A stretch of 18,901 nucleotides of DNA from JACKGW01 sp964586025 (GTDB lineage Bacteria; Planctomycetota; PLA2; JAEUHO01), in the NCBI GenBank assembly GCA_964586025.1, contig CAZPGF010000050.1, positions 1 through 18,901 of the forward strand, in the 5' to 3' direction. Shown piece by piece: positions 5,661 through 14,072 of the stretch. Position numbers and translations under genes: made by a program. A model generated the notes under the pieces. The model did not search any database. It saw only the letters and a program-made list of their open reading frames with translations, and was not told the DNA's origin. Each line of letters begins with the position of its first letter. The stretch's first letter is position 1.

Positions 5661-7988
5661 ATGCTTCCCGATCACGTGCTCTACGGCCGCCCGACCCACG
5701 CGAGCGTCCCGGCCTTCTGTTCTCGCCGCGCGGGGTCGCGCCGCGGATGGACGGCGCTCTGTGTCGCGGCCCTGTTCGCCCTCTCTGCCGGAGGCGAGGG
5801 TGGTGAACTCCCCGAGGGGGCGTCCACATCCGATTCCCATGCGGCAGGGTATCCGACGGCCAACACGTACTCCGAGCACGAGAACTCTCCCTTGGAGGCA
5901 AGCCCTCCTGGCGCGCCGCCCGATCTTCCGGCCGGTTCGACGATGTTCGACTTCGTAGAGAAGCAGAACTCGGCGAACGACCCTCGGAACCACATCCGCT
6001 TTCAGACATGGAACGCCACGGTGCGGTCGGATGGCGAGGCCATTGAGAAGCTTTCGCACACCGACACCCTCGTTCGCGGCGGAGCGCTGGCCGTCGACAA
6101 GCGGACGTTCACGTTGAGCGGACCCACCTCGTGGGTTGGCCTGATCACCGTCGAGAACATCGCTTTCTGCGACTACAACTGGAGCCACGGCTCAGGACAG
6201 TACGCCCACATCGTCTACCATGGGCAGGCGAAGCTGATCACCGGCGCGACGACGGACTACGACATCGACATCGTCCACGAAGGGGGCCGCACGGCGACGG
6301 AGTCGACGTCGAGCGGATGGTCCTTGAAAGGCGGGGCTGGGGTCTCGGTCGGTGGCCAGGAGAAGGGCAAGCGGAAGGGCCCGGCGGGGCAGGTGGGCAT
6401 CGAAGGCGGCTTCGAGAGTTCGAAGGAGAAGACCGTCACGTCCAGCGCGGTTCCGCCGCGGCAGGATCACGACAAGTCCCGGGACACGAAAGTCGAGGTG
6501 AGCACGGGATCACAGAATCTGCCCGTCACCCTTACCGTTGAACACCAAAGCCGCATCTCGGGCACGATCGGCTGCAACGCCTTCGACGACACCCCGATCC
6601 GGGTCGTCGTGCGCTTCGACGTGATCAACGATCTCGTGGCGAAATGGGAGATCACCGGGTCGGTGGGCGACCCGGCCGTCTCGCCGTGCGAGGGAGAGTT
6701 CCCCGACAAGATCGTGACCCAGCGCTCGCGATATGGCGAGTTGGCCCAGGCCCACCAATCCAGCACGATTGAGCGTGTGTACGGCCACCTGCGTGTCCCG
6801 ATTGGCTTGAACGGAGAGAGCGGTCGGCAGGCGGGTCGGGTCGCGGTTCATGCTGGGGAGGCGGTCGAGGCGGACCGGGTGTATGCGATCGCCACCCAGC
6901 CGACCGAGGTGACCGACCTGCCGGCGACGATCACGATCCCCGCGGGCGAGTTCGGCGCAGAGGTCGAGATGGGCTGCATCACCGACGACGAGGTGACCGT
7001 CACGCTGACGGCGTTGGATGAGTTGGGTCAGCCCCCCTCGGCAACGCTGACGCTGCCGAGCTTCGCCGCGTCGAGCCTCGCGGAGATCGAGACGACGGCC
7101 GTGTCGATCGGTGTTCACGGCGACTCGATCTCGCGGCCCTCGACCCAGCCTTGCTCGATCGTCGTGCTGCGGACCCCGTTCGACGACCATGCGACGGAAG
7201 GAACGGCGGTCTCGGTCGACGTCGATGATCCGAACGGCATCCTCGTGACGCTGCCCGGCACGCTCACGATACCGGCAGGCGAACTCGACCTGGAGAAGCC
7301 GGTCGAGTTCACCGCGAACACCGGGACGGCGACGGTCACCTTGACGGCGGGGACGTATGAGAGGAAGTTGACGTTCGTATCGAAGAACGCGACGTGGACG
7401 ACGATTCCCGAGCTTCGTCTGCCGGTCGGCGCGACCGCACTCTTCGAGGTCGAGTCGGATCTGCCCGTGCCCACCGACACCACCGTCTCCCTGGCGTGTT
7501 CGGGAGGAGCGGGGCAGCTCGTGATCGACTCGGCCACCCATCACACGACGGTGTTCGCGGGCTTCCGAGAGGTCTTTGCTCGGATGACCGGCGGCCAGGC
7601 GGGAGAGACGACGTTGCAGGTCACGCCGTACGGCGCGGCGACGGTGAACGTCGCGGTGAACGTCGTCGAGGCGGATGTCGATGCGGACGAGGAGGGGGTC
7701 GTGATCAGCGGAACGTCGGAGGCCCAGGGGCGGTCGATCGAGTTCCGTCTCCCCGAGGGAGCCACCTTCTCGAACGTCCTGCTGCCCAGCGGGTACGAGT
7801 CCTACGTGTCGGTCGATGCGGAGACGTCCGGCTACCTCGTGCTCTCCTTCCTCGAGAACGGGGTGCCGCCGTCGTCGTTGAGCGTGTCGTGGACGCTGAG
7901 CGACCTCCCCGTGAGCGGGCCGTGGATCCGGGTTTGGGATTGGGTCCATGCCGACTATGCTGTCGAGTACGAACTGCCGCTCGACTAG
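5661..7988 (+). CDS. Large secreted beta-rich protein, unrecognised
   Basis: A 775-residue protein I cannot assign to a named family. The start is firm: an AGGAGGT lies 6 nt before ATG 5661. A long N-terminal region carries a hydrophobic segment (about 30-45, WTALCVAALFALSAGG), so export is likely. Residues 85-370 are beta-rich, with a Gly/Ser/Lys-rich amphipathic stretch at about 214-265 (SGWSLKGGAGVSVGG). The C-terminal half contains Ig-like units: PATITIPAGE at 421-430 and PGTLTIPAGE at 532-541, each followed by a TVTLTA strand, giving a period of about 111 residues. A third, weaker unit follows near 590-680. There is no LPXTG or C-terminal membrane anchor. It heads an operon with the 8010 gene (21-bp gap). 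Codons are somewhat more A/T-rich than in flanking genes, hinting at an accessory origin. Confidence 0.85.
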   Translation: MLPDHVLYGRPTHASVPAFCSRRAGSRRGWTALCVAALFALSAGGEGGELPEGASTSDSHAAGYPTANTYSEHENSPLEASPPGAPPDLPAGSTMFDFVEKQNSANDPRNHIRFQTWNATVRSDGEAIEKLSHTDTLVRGGALAVDKRTFTLSGPTSWVGLITVENIAFCDYNWSHGSGQYAHIVYHGQAKLITGATTDYDIDIVHEGGRTATESTSSGWSLKGGAGVSVGGQEKGKRKGPAGQVGIEGGFESSKEKTVTSSAVPPRQDHDKSRDTKVEVSTGSQNLPVTLTVEHQSRISGTIGCNAFDDTPIRVVVRFDVINDLVAKWEITGSVGDPAVSPCEGEFPDKIVTQRSRYGELAQAHQSSTIERVYGHLRVPIGLNGESGRQAGRVAVHAGEAVEADRVYAIATQPTEVTDLPATITIPAGEFGAEVEMGCITDDEVTVTLTALDELGQPPSATLTLPSFAASSLAEIETTAVSIGVHGDSISRPSTQPCSIVVLRTPFDDHATEGTAVSVDVDDPNGILVTLPGTLTIPAGELDLEKPVEFTANTGTATVTLTAGTYERKLTFVSKNATWTTIPELRLPVGATALFEVESDLPVPTDTTVSLACSGGAGQLVIDSATHHTTVFAGFREVFARMTGGQAGETTLQVTPYGAATVNVAVNVVEADVDADEEGVVISGTSEAQGRSIEFRLPEGATFSNVLLPSGYESYVSVDAETSGYLVLSFLENGVPPSSLSVSWTLSDLPVSGPWIRVWDWVHADYAVEYELPLD

Positions 7989-8009
7989 GCGGCGTGGAGA
8001 GGGATTCGG

Positions 8010-9521
8010 ATGACGTCGATTCGCATCGCGACCTGGACGCGAGCCGGTCCGCTCGTTCTGGTGGCCCTGTTCGCGTCACTGCGGGTGGCCGGCGGCGAGG
8101 AGTCGGCCTCGGGTGCGGGCGATTCGGTCACGTTGGTCTTGACGAGCGGCGAGTCGAACCGGCCGCTCACCGAGCACGTGATCCTGCTCGAACGGGACGA
8201 CGACGAACGGGACCTTGCGAAGCACGACGTCAAGCCGGGCGTTCCGATCGTCCTGCACGAGAAGGCCACGCGGTTCATCGTGTACGCCCGGGACCATGAA
8301 CTCGCGTACCTGCCGCGCACCGCGTTGGATCGACCGATTCGAATGTCGCCGGCCCAGAACGTCGCGACGGTCCGATTCGAGTACAAGGGATCGACGGCGT
8401 TTCGTGAGTACGTGGGAAGGAATTGCGATGCCTTGTTGATGTCGCCGTACAAGTCTCCGGAGGGGTGGGACAAGGCCTCCCTTGCAGACGAGTGGCAACC
8501 CGTGGGCGATGAGTTCGAGGTGCGTTGGAGGAGTGGCCTTATGCCGATCGTCGGGATCTGGACCAAACTCCCCGCCGTTCCGCTGGCCTTCAGCAGCACG
8601 CGCCTGGACCCGAAGCCGAACGCGGAGTACGTGGTGACCGTCGAGGCGCCTCGAGAACTGGCGGCGCCTTCAGGGGCCCGTGCGCCTCTCAGGGGGGGCG
8701 TGCCCCCGAATGAATGCGGTTGGGTGTTTTCCGACTCGCTCCGAATCGGGCTGCTGCCCCCCGAGCGCGTGGACTCCCTGCTCGGGTTCACGCAGGATTA
8801 TTATGAAATTCGCCCGGATGACTACGTCACCGCCGCGCCTGACGATCGGAATCTGATTTCCCATGTGCCGGCGCACGCATACTTCATCATGCCGGATCGG
8901 CGGTTCTGGTATTCGTATCTATCGGCATCGGCGCTCGAGTTCGACCCGGCTCCGGAGCCCGATCGGATCGCTGTCGATCTCGTCGTTCCGGAGGAGTTGG
9001 CAGGGCCGCACGGGGGCCATCTGGTCCCAGGCCGCCTGGGTACGCTCACCCTCGGCCGAGTGCGCGGCGCATTTGGTACCCTCTCGCCCGTCGTCGCCGT
9101 GCCCTCCGGCGAATCGTCGCTGAAGCAGGTCCCGCGCGCCGAGGTGTACACCTTGGTCACGCCCGATCGAGGGATCGCGTATCTCCAGCACGACGAAGAG
9201 TCGGGCCGTTTGCGCGGGTCGTTCGAGCCCGGTTCGATCCGGGTGCGTGTGACCGACGCGGTCCGGATCCGGGTTCGATACACCGCTCTCGACTACCCGG
9301 TCGGCACCGGCATCGTGGCAGTCGGCTACTTCACCCCACCTACCGAGGTGGAGTTGGAGGTGGTGGGTTCGGAGTTCGTGATCCCCGGCCTGCCAGCGGC
9401 GAACTACCGGGTGTCGGGGAAGCTCACCCGTTGGCGGGCGGGAGCGGACGAGCCCGACGATCTCAAGTTCAGCAAGCAGATCCGTGTCGCGGACGGCGAG
9501 GTGTCGTTGACGATTCCGTAG
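8010..9521 (+). CDS. Secreted protein with carboxypeptidase-regulatory-like C-terminus
   Basis: A 503-residue protein with a clear signal peptide (hydrophobic PLVLVALFASLRVAGG, then EES). The body is beta-strand-rich with no catalytic motif that I recognise. The N-terminal part (about 36-115) reads like a small beta-sandwich. The C-terminal segment FVIPGLPAANYRVSGK followed by KQIRVADGEVSLTIP resembles the transthyretin-like carboxypeptidase regulatory fold often found in planctomycete surface proteins. The gene starts 21 bp after the 5661 gene stop with a GGAGAGGG in the gap, so the two are co-transcribed and probably act together outside the cytoplasm. Local A/T-rich codons (around 8800-8820) and a run of seven Gs at 8692-8698 are unusual for this window. 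The function is unknown. Confidence 0.82.
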   Translation: MTSIRIATWTRAGPLVLVALFASLRVAGGEESASGAGDSVTLVLTSGESNRPLTEHVILLERDDDERDLAKHDVKPGVPIVLHEKATRFIVYARDHELAYLPRTALDRPIRMSPAQNVATVRFEYKGSTAFREYVGRNCDALLMSPYKSPEGWDKASLADEWQPVGDEFEVRWRSGLMPIVGIWTKLPAVPLAFSSTRLDPKPNAEYVVTVEAPRELAAPSGARAPLRGGVPPNECGWVFSDSLRIGLLPPERVDSLLGFTQDYYEIRPDDYVTAAPDDRNLISHVPAHAYFIMPDRRFWYSYLSASALEFDPAPEPDRIAVDLVVPEELAGPHGGHLVPGRLGTLTLGRVRGAFGTLSPVVAVPSGESSLKQVPRAEVYTLVTPDRGIAYLQHDEESGRLRGSFEPGSIRVRVTDAVRIRVRYTALDYPVGTGIVAVGYFTPPTEVELEVVGSEFVIPGLPAANYRVSGKLTRWRAGADEPDDLKFSKQIRVADGEVSLTIP

Positions 9522-9539
9522 GCCGTCCCCCGGATCGGG

Positions 9540-9545
9540 TAGGCT
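9540..9545 (+). promoter_or_regulatory. Candidate -10 box of the nuclease-like gene
   Basis: CGGGTAGGCT places TAGGCT 10 nt before ATG 9556. No Shine-Dalgarno lies between, so near-leaderless translation is predicted. It sits in the 34-bp gap after the secreted operon and gives this gene independent transcription. Confidence 0.5.
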
Positions 9546-9555
9546 CACCTGTCCG

Positions 9556-11121
9556 ATGGCCGATCCTCGAGCCCGTTCCGACGACCCTTTGCTGCGCGTT
9601 GTGAGGGGCGAGGTGGACCTGCGGTTGAGGGTGGTCGATCCGGACGTGGTCGCGGAATTGGAGCCGCTGCCGGCGGGCGGCGAGCGCGAGGCCCACGCCT
9701 TGAAGGCGTTGCGGATCGGTGTGCTCGCGCTGCAGGGAGCGCGTGGGCAGGTGGACGCGGCGGTGGTCCGGCGCGAGGGAGAACGCCTGGTTTCGGAATT
9801 GCGCCATTCCCTCGACACCCATCGTGAGGGACTCGGCTCCCGGCTCGAGGCCACGCTGAAGGAGTGGTTCGACCCGGAGGGCGGCAAGCTCCCCGAGCGG
9901 ATCCGCGGCCTCGTTCAGAAGGACGGCGAACTCGAGCGCGTGTTGCAGCGCGCCGTTGGCGGCGACGGCAGCGCGCTCGTCTCGACGTTGCGCGCGCACG
10001 TCGGGCCCGAGAGCGCGCTGATGAAGGTGTTGAGCCCGACCGAGAGCGCCGGCCTGCTCAAGAGCCTTCAACAGGTCGTCGATAGCCAGCTCGCTGCGCA
10101 GCGCGAGCACATCCTTCAGCAATTCAGCCTCGACCGCGGCGACAGCGCCCTCTCCCGGCTCGTCAAGGAACTCGAGAAGAAGCACGGCGATCTCACGACC
10201 GAACTGAAGGGTCGCATCGACCACGTCGTCGGCGAGTTCTCCCTCGACAAGGAGGACAGCGCGCTGCGGCGCCTGGTCACGAGCGTCGAGAACGCGCAGA
10301 AGCGCATCACCCGCGAGTTCTCCCTCGACGAGGACGCCTCTGCGCTCGGCAACCTCCGAAAGCAGTTGCTCGAGGTCATGCACGGGCACGAGAAGCGCAT
10401 CCACGACGTTCAGCAGAGCATCGTCGAGTTCCTCTCGCGCCAGCAGGGCGCGAAGGCCGAGGCCGACCGCGGCACCCGGCATGGGCTTGCGTTCGAGCAG
10501 GACGTCTACGCGATGGTCGATGCATTCGCGCAAGGGTCCGGCGATCTCGCGACGTTCACGGGAAACGAGACCGGACTGGTCAAAAACGACAAGAAGGGCG
10601 ATGTCGTGCTGACGATCGGGCCCGACGCGAAGGCTGCCGGGGCCCGGATCGTGTTCGAGGCGAAGCAGGACGCGTCCTACTCGCTCGCACGCGCCGCCGA
10701 GGAGATCGCCGCCGCGCGTCGAAACCGCGGAGCCGACGTCGGTGTGTTCGTGTTCTCGCGCCGCACCGCGCCGGAGTCGCTGCGGCCGTTGGCGCGCCAC
10801 GGTGAGGACGTGTTCTGTGTCTGGGATGCGGAGAACAGGGCGACGGACGCGGTGCTCGATGCGGCGGTCCTGCTCGCCAAGGCGCTGGTGACGCGCAGCG
10901 CGACCGAGACCGAGCGGCAGGCGTTCGAGAGCGAGCGGTTCGTGCGCGCCATCAACGCGATCGAAAAGCACGCCGAGAACCTCGATCAGGTGACGAGGTC
11001 CGCCGAGACGATCAAGAGCGGCGCGGAGAAGATCCTCGAACGGGTCCGCCTCGACCAGACGGCGTTCCGTCGGCAGGTCGAGGAACTCCGTGCGTTGCTC
11101 GACGCCTTGAAGGAAGCCTAG
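9556..11121 (+). CDS. Coiled-coil protein with PD-(D/E)XK nuclease-like domain
   Basis: A 521-residue protein without signal peptide, so cytosolic. Residues about 60-300 are helical and charged, with a recurring FSLD unit: FSLDRGDSAL at 190, FSLDKEDSAL at 228 and FSLDEDASAL at 255, and a looser relative at about 105 (FDPEGGKL). Residues 305-410 resemble a restriction-endonuclease fold: FEQDV with Glu314, KKGDVV with Asp349, then IVFEAK with Glu368 and Lys370. This is the spacing of a PD-(D/E)XK active site. The C-terminus (about 455-521) is again coiled coil. The architecture is reminiscent of RmuC and related DNA-associated coiled-coil proteins, but I do not recognise the exact family. A role in DNA cleavage or end processing is inferred. 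It converges on the 11129 gene with only 7 bp between stop codons. Confidence 0.83.
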   Translation: MADPRARSDDPLLRVVRGEVDLRLRVVDPDVVAELEPLPAGGEREAHALKALRIGVLALQGARGQVDAAVVRREGERLVSELRHSLDTHREGLGSRLEATLKEWFDPEGGKLPERIRGLVQKDGELERVLQRAVGGDGSALVSTLRAHVGPESALMKVLSPTESAGLLKSLQQVVDSQLAAQREHILQQFSLDRGDSALSRLVKELEKKHGDLTTELKGRIDHVVGEFSLDKEDSALRRLVTSVENAQKRITREFSLDEDASALGNLRKQLLEVMHGHEKRIHDVQQSIVEFLSRQQGAKAEADRGTRHGLAFEQDVYAMVDAFAQGSGDLATFTGNETGLVKNDKKGDVVLTIGPDAKAAGARIVFEAKQDASYSLARAAEEIAAARRNRGADVGVFVFSRRTAPESLRPLARHGEDVFCVWDAENRATDAVLDAAVLLAKALVTRSATETERQAFESERFVRAINAIEKHAENLDQVTRSAETIKSGAEKILERVRLDQTAFRRQVEELRALLDALKEA

Positions 11122-11128
11122 CCGACCG

Positions 11129-11485
11129 TCACGCGACGCCGCGACGCCGCAGCGCGGAGATCACGTAGAGCAGGCAGAACACGCCCATGGCGATTTGACC
11201 GTAGACGGCATGGGGGCGCTGGAGCGCGACGCCGTCGAGGGAGCGGATCCACTTCGGCAGGCCCATCCCGAGACCGCCCAACGCGCCGATCAGTGCGAGC
11301 AGGAACCCACCGCGTAACGCGGAGCGCGCGACGTTCGGGCGGGCCGCCGCGGTCGCGAGCAGGATCTGGACCCCGCCAAGGTAGGCCGGGATCAGAGCCG
11401 TCGGCTGGCTGCGTCCGGTAGCGAGCCAGAGTCCGACACCGAGAAGGACCAGGGAGAGACCCAGGGCGTGAAGCGAGACGCGCAT
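11129..11485 (-). CDS. Small four-helix membrane protein
   Basis: A 118-residue integral membrane protein with hydrophobic segments near 5-22, 28-47, 56-76 and 92-110. The motif ATGRSQPTALIPAYLGGVQILL resembles small uncharacterised membrane proteins I associate with planctomycetes. No catalytic or transport motif is visible. A GGAGG lies shortly upstream of the ATG at 11485. The gene is divergent from the phosphatase operon across a 113-bp spacer and convergent with the nuclease-like gene. No TANNNT hexamer in the usual context is visible on its strand. Confidence 0.8.
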   Translation of the reverse strand: MRVSLHALGLSLVLLGVGLWLATGRSQPTALIPAYLGGVQILLATAAARPNVARSALRGGFLLALIGALGGLGMGLPKWIRSLDGVALQRPHAVYGQIAMGVFCLLYVISALRRRGVA

Positions 11486-11535
11486 CGCCGACCTCCGCGT
11501 TCGGGCGGCCGGAACCCCGGACGCGCCCTCCCGGG

Positions 11536-11541
11536 TAGCAT
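11536..11541 (+). promoter_or_regulatory. Candidate -10 box of the phosphatase operon
   Basis: CGGGTAGCAT matches GGTANNNT 57 nt before ATG 11599. The implied leader of about 50 nt contains the AAGGAG Shine-Dalgarno. Confidence 0.45.
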
Positions 11542-11598
11542 CCGCGCCGGGGTCGCGCCCGCGCCGTTTGCGACGACCCCTCGAAGGAGTCCGCCGCC

Positions 11599-12888
11599 AT
11601 GACCCCGCCGTGCCCGCCGAACGACGAGTCGGCTCGGCCCTCGAGCGCGCTCGATCCGAAGGTGCTCTCGCGACTCCTCGACGTGACGCGGCGGATCAAC
11701 TCGGAGACCGATCCGGACGCGATCCTCGGGACGATCGTCGACAGCCTGGTCTCGATCGCCGGTGCCGACCGCGGGTTCCTGATGCTGCGCGGCGAGGACG
11801 GAGCGCTGCGTTTCGCGGTCGCGCGCGACCGAAAGGGCCAGCCGCTGGAGGAGCGCAAGTTCCAGGTGTCGCGCGGTGTGGTGGACGAGGTCGCGCAGTC
11901 CGGAGAGGCGCGCCTGATCGACGACGCGGCGAGTTCGGACGCCTACAACGCGCGAATGAGCATCGTCAGCCTGAGCCTGCGCACGATTCTCTGCGTTCCC
12001 CTGACGACGCAGGCCGGTGTGATCGGCGTGATCTACGTGGACAGCAACGCGATCACGAGACGCTTCACCGCCGACGACCTTCCGCTCGTCGAGAGTTTCG
12101 CCGCCCAGGCGGCCACCACGTTGGAGCGCGTTCGTCTCGAGCGCGCCGCGCGCGAGCGCGACCGCATGGCGGCGCAACTGCAGATCGCCGCCGAGATCCA
12201 GCGGACGTTCCTGCCCGCGCGGTTCCCGCCGGCGGCGGGGGTCGTCGGGGCGGTCGCGGCGGTGCCCGCACAGCAGGTCGGCGGCGACTTGTACGACGTG
12301 CTGCGTTTCCCCGACGGACGCGTCGGCGTGATCGTCGGCGACGTCGCCGGCAAGGGGGTCCCCGGGGCATTGTTCGGCGCGCGGCTGTTGAGCGACCTGC
12401 GCGCCCAGGCCCTGTTGCACGGCGACCTCGGGGCCACCGTCACCGCGCTGAATGCGATCGTCGCCGAACGCGCGACCCGTGGCATGTTCGTCACGTTGAT
12501 CTACGTCGTCGTGGATCCCTCGACGGGGATCTGCCGCTACGCGAACGCCGGACACCTCGCGCCCACCGTGCGACGGGCCAACGGTTCGCTCGAACGGTGG
12601 GAGGGCGTGCTCGGCCCGCCGCTCGGGATCCTGCCGACGATCTCGTACGAAACCGGTGAAGGCCGGCTCGAGCGAGGCGAGGTCCTCGTTCTGCTGACTG
12701 ACGGCCTCGGCGACGCGGTCGGTGCGAACGATGAACGCTTCGAGGACGAGCGCGTCGCCGACGTGATCTCGCGCGCCGAGGGGGGGCCGCAGGACGTCGT
12801 CGATCGCCTCCTCGCAGCGACCGCCGCGTTCACCGGCGAGCGGCCCCAGGCCGACGACCAGACCCTCCTCGCGATCGCCTTGGCCTGA
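11599..12888 (+). CDS. GAF domain - SpoIIE/PP2C-type serine phosphatase
   Basis: A 429-residue cytosolic signalling enzyme of the RsbU/SpoIIE type, which dephosphorylates anti-sigma-factor antagonists in partner-switching systems. A GAF sensor domain spans about 38-176 (GADRGFLML, VIGVIYVDSN). A helical linker with IAAEIQRTFLP follows, then the PP2C domain from about 215. Metal-binding motifs are intact: GGDLYD (Asp230), GDVAGKG (Asp248), NAGH (317-320), LLTDGLGDA (Asp368) and DDQTLL (Asp419-Asp420). It should therefore be active. AAGGAG precedes the ATG. No STAS protein, HATPase anti-sigma factor or sigma factor is in the window, so its target lies elsewhere. The permease gene begins 5 bp after its stop, so the phosphatase is likely co-expressed with an ABC transporter, an unusual pairing. 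Confidence 0.94.
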   Translation: MTPPCPPNDESARPSSALDPKVLSRLLDVTRRINSETDPDAILGTIVDSLVSIAGADRGFLMLRGEDGALRFAVARDRKGQPLEERKFQVSRGVVDEVAQSGEARLIDDAASSDAYNARMSIVSLSLRTILCVPLTTQAGVIGVIYVDSNAITRRFTADDLPLVESFAAQAATTLERVRLERAARERDRMAAQLQIAAEIQRTFLPARFPPAAGVVGAVAAVPAQQVGGDLYDVLRFPDGRVGVIVGDVAGKGVPGALFGARLLSDLRAQALLHGDLGATVTALNAIVAERATRGMFVTLIYVVVDPSTGICRYANAGHLAPTVRRANGSLERWEGVLGPPLGILPTISYETGEGRLERGEVLVLLTDGLGDAVGANDERFEDERVADVISRAEGGPQDVVDRLLAATAAFTGERPQADDQTLLAIALA

Positions 12889-12893
12889 CTCGC

Positions 12894-14072
12894 TTGCGGA
12901 CGACGGCGTCCGGATCGCTGCGTCCGGACCCGCTCTCGGCCCGCCTCTGGCTGCGGCGGCATCCGCGTCGGATCGCGCCGCTCCTGTCGATCCAGGCCCT
13001 CGTCACCGCCCTGCTCGTGACGATCATCACGCCGACGAACGCATTTCGCGCGACGAGCGAGGCGTACGCGAAGGCGCTGCAGCGCGTGACGATCGTCAGT
13101 CCGCTCCGGCAGTTCGCCTTCGACGAGGCCCTGCTCGCGCGCCTCGATGCGAACCCCGCGCAGGAGCGGCGCGTCGAGGCGAAGATGTTCTGGCTACAGA
13201 TGCCGATGATCGTCGGGCAGGGCTTCGCGCCGCTGCTGGCGGTACCGGCGGATGCGCGCGAGGAGTTCCTCGATCGCGTGGGCTTGCAGTTGACGGAAGG
13301 GCGCTGGCCGACTCCCGGGACGGACGAGTGCGCGCTGCACGAGAGCCTCCTTGCCGCACGCGGCTTCGTGTTGGGCGACGCGTTCGGGCGGCTCGTCGAT
13401 CCGTCCGACTCCACGCCCGGCAGGTTCGTCGTCGTCGGTCGGTTGCGCGGCGACGCCCGGATCGGGCTGATCGATTTCGACCATGCGAACCGGCCGACGA
13501 GCGTGCTCGCCCGGACGCCGCCGTTCCAGCTCGTCTATGCGCGGTCGGGGGAGCAGATCGCGAGCGACGCGTTCCTTCACGAGGTCGTCGACGACGGCGG
13601 GCGGGCCGCGCTGCACGTCGTGGACGCGGCCTACCTCGCGGCGCGGATCGACGACAGCCTGAAGAACCTCCCGGTCGTCCTCGGCTTCATCACGGCGTCG
13701 GTCGCGGCGATCGTCGCACTGGTGACCGCGCTGCTCGCGGTCGTGGCGTTCCAGGCGCGCATCGACGAGTTCGCCCTGCTGTTGGCGGTCGGGCGCCGCG
13801 TGCGGACGCTGGTGCGGAAGCTCGCGCGCGAGACGGCACTGGTCGCGTTGCTCGGATGGGGCGTCGGACTCGCTCTCGGTCTCGCCGCGGTGACGCTCTA
13901 CCGGGACCTCGTGCTCGCGCCGAAGGGCATCCTGATGCACGTGCCCGACCCGCGGCCGATCGTGTGGTCGGCGATGGTGCCGATCGGCAGCACGCTCGTC
14001 GCGGCGATCGTGCTCGGAAGACGGCTTCGAGGCATGGATCCCGTCCAGGTGATTCAGCGGAGGGGGTCGTGA
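12894..14072 (+). CDS. FtsX/MacB-type ABC transporter permease
   Basis: A 392-residue inner-membrane permease. TM1 lies near 27-50, a large extracytoplasmic domain spans about 51-255, and TM2-TM4 fall at about 259-288, 313-337 and 355-375. This is the four-helix layout of MacB/LolE/FtsX proteins. RIDEFALLLAVGRRVRTLVRKLARE after TM2 matches the FtsX signature. The start is TTG 12894, five bases after the phosphatase stop. The first downstream ATG lies beyond TM1, so a rare start with translational coupling is the best reading. The stop overlaps the ATPase start by 4 bp. Systems of this type work on lipoproteins, macrolides, peptides or envelope remodelling. The substrate here is unknown and no periplasmic adaptor gene is adjacent. 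Confidence 0.9.
   Translation: MRTTASGSLRPDPLSARLWLRRHPRRIAPLLSIQALVTALLVTIITPTNAFRATSEAYAKALQRVTIVSPLRQFAFDEALLARLDANPAQERRVEAKMFWLQMPMIVGQGFAPLLAVPADAREEFLDRVGLQLTEGRWPTPGTDECALHESLLAARGFVLGDAFGRLVDPSDSTPGRFVVVGRLRGDARIGLIDFDHANRPTSVLARTPPFQLVYARSGEQIASDAFLHEVVDDGGRAALHVVDAAYLAARIDDSLKNLPVVLGFITASVAAIVALVTALLAVVAFQARIDEFALLLAVGRRVRTLVRKLARETALVALLGWGVGLALGLAAVTLYRDLVLAPKGILMHVPDPRPIVWSAMVPIGSTLVAAIVLGRRLRGMDPVQVIQRRGS

Noticed and set aside
3876..6188. Long minus-strand frame over ferredoxin and carbamoyltransferase
   Set aside because: It overlaps two convincing genes in another frame and its translation is Arg/Gly/Ala low complexity.
8692..8698. Run of seven Gs as a phase-variation tract
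   Set aside because: Seven Gs in a GC-rich genome is short for slippage control, the frame is intact, and the GGGGGC-GT-GCCCCC palindrome around it (8694-8707) lies inside coding sequence. It could also be a spot for sequencing error.
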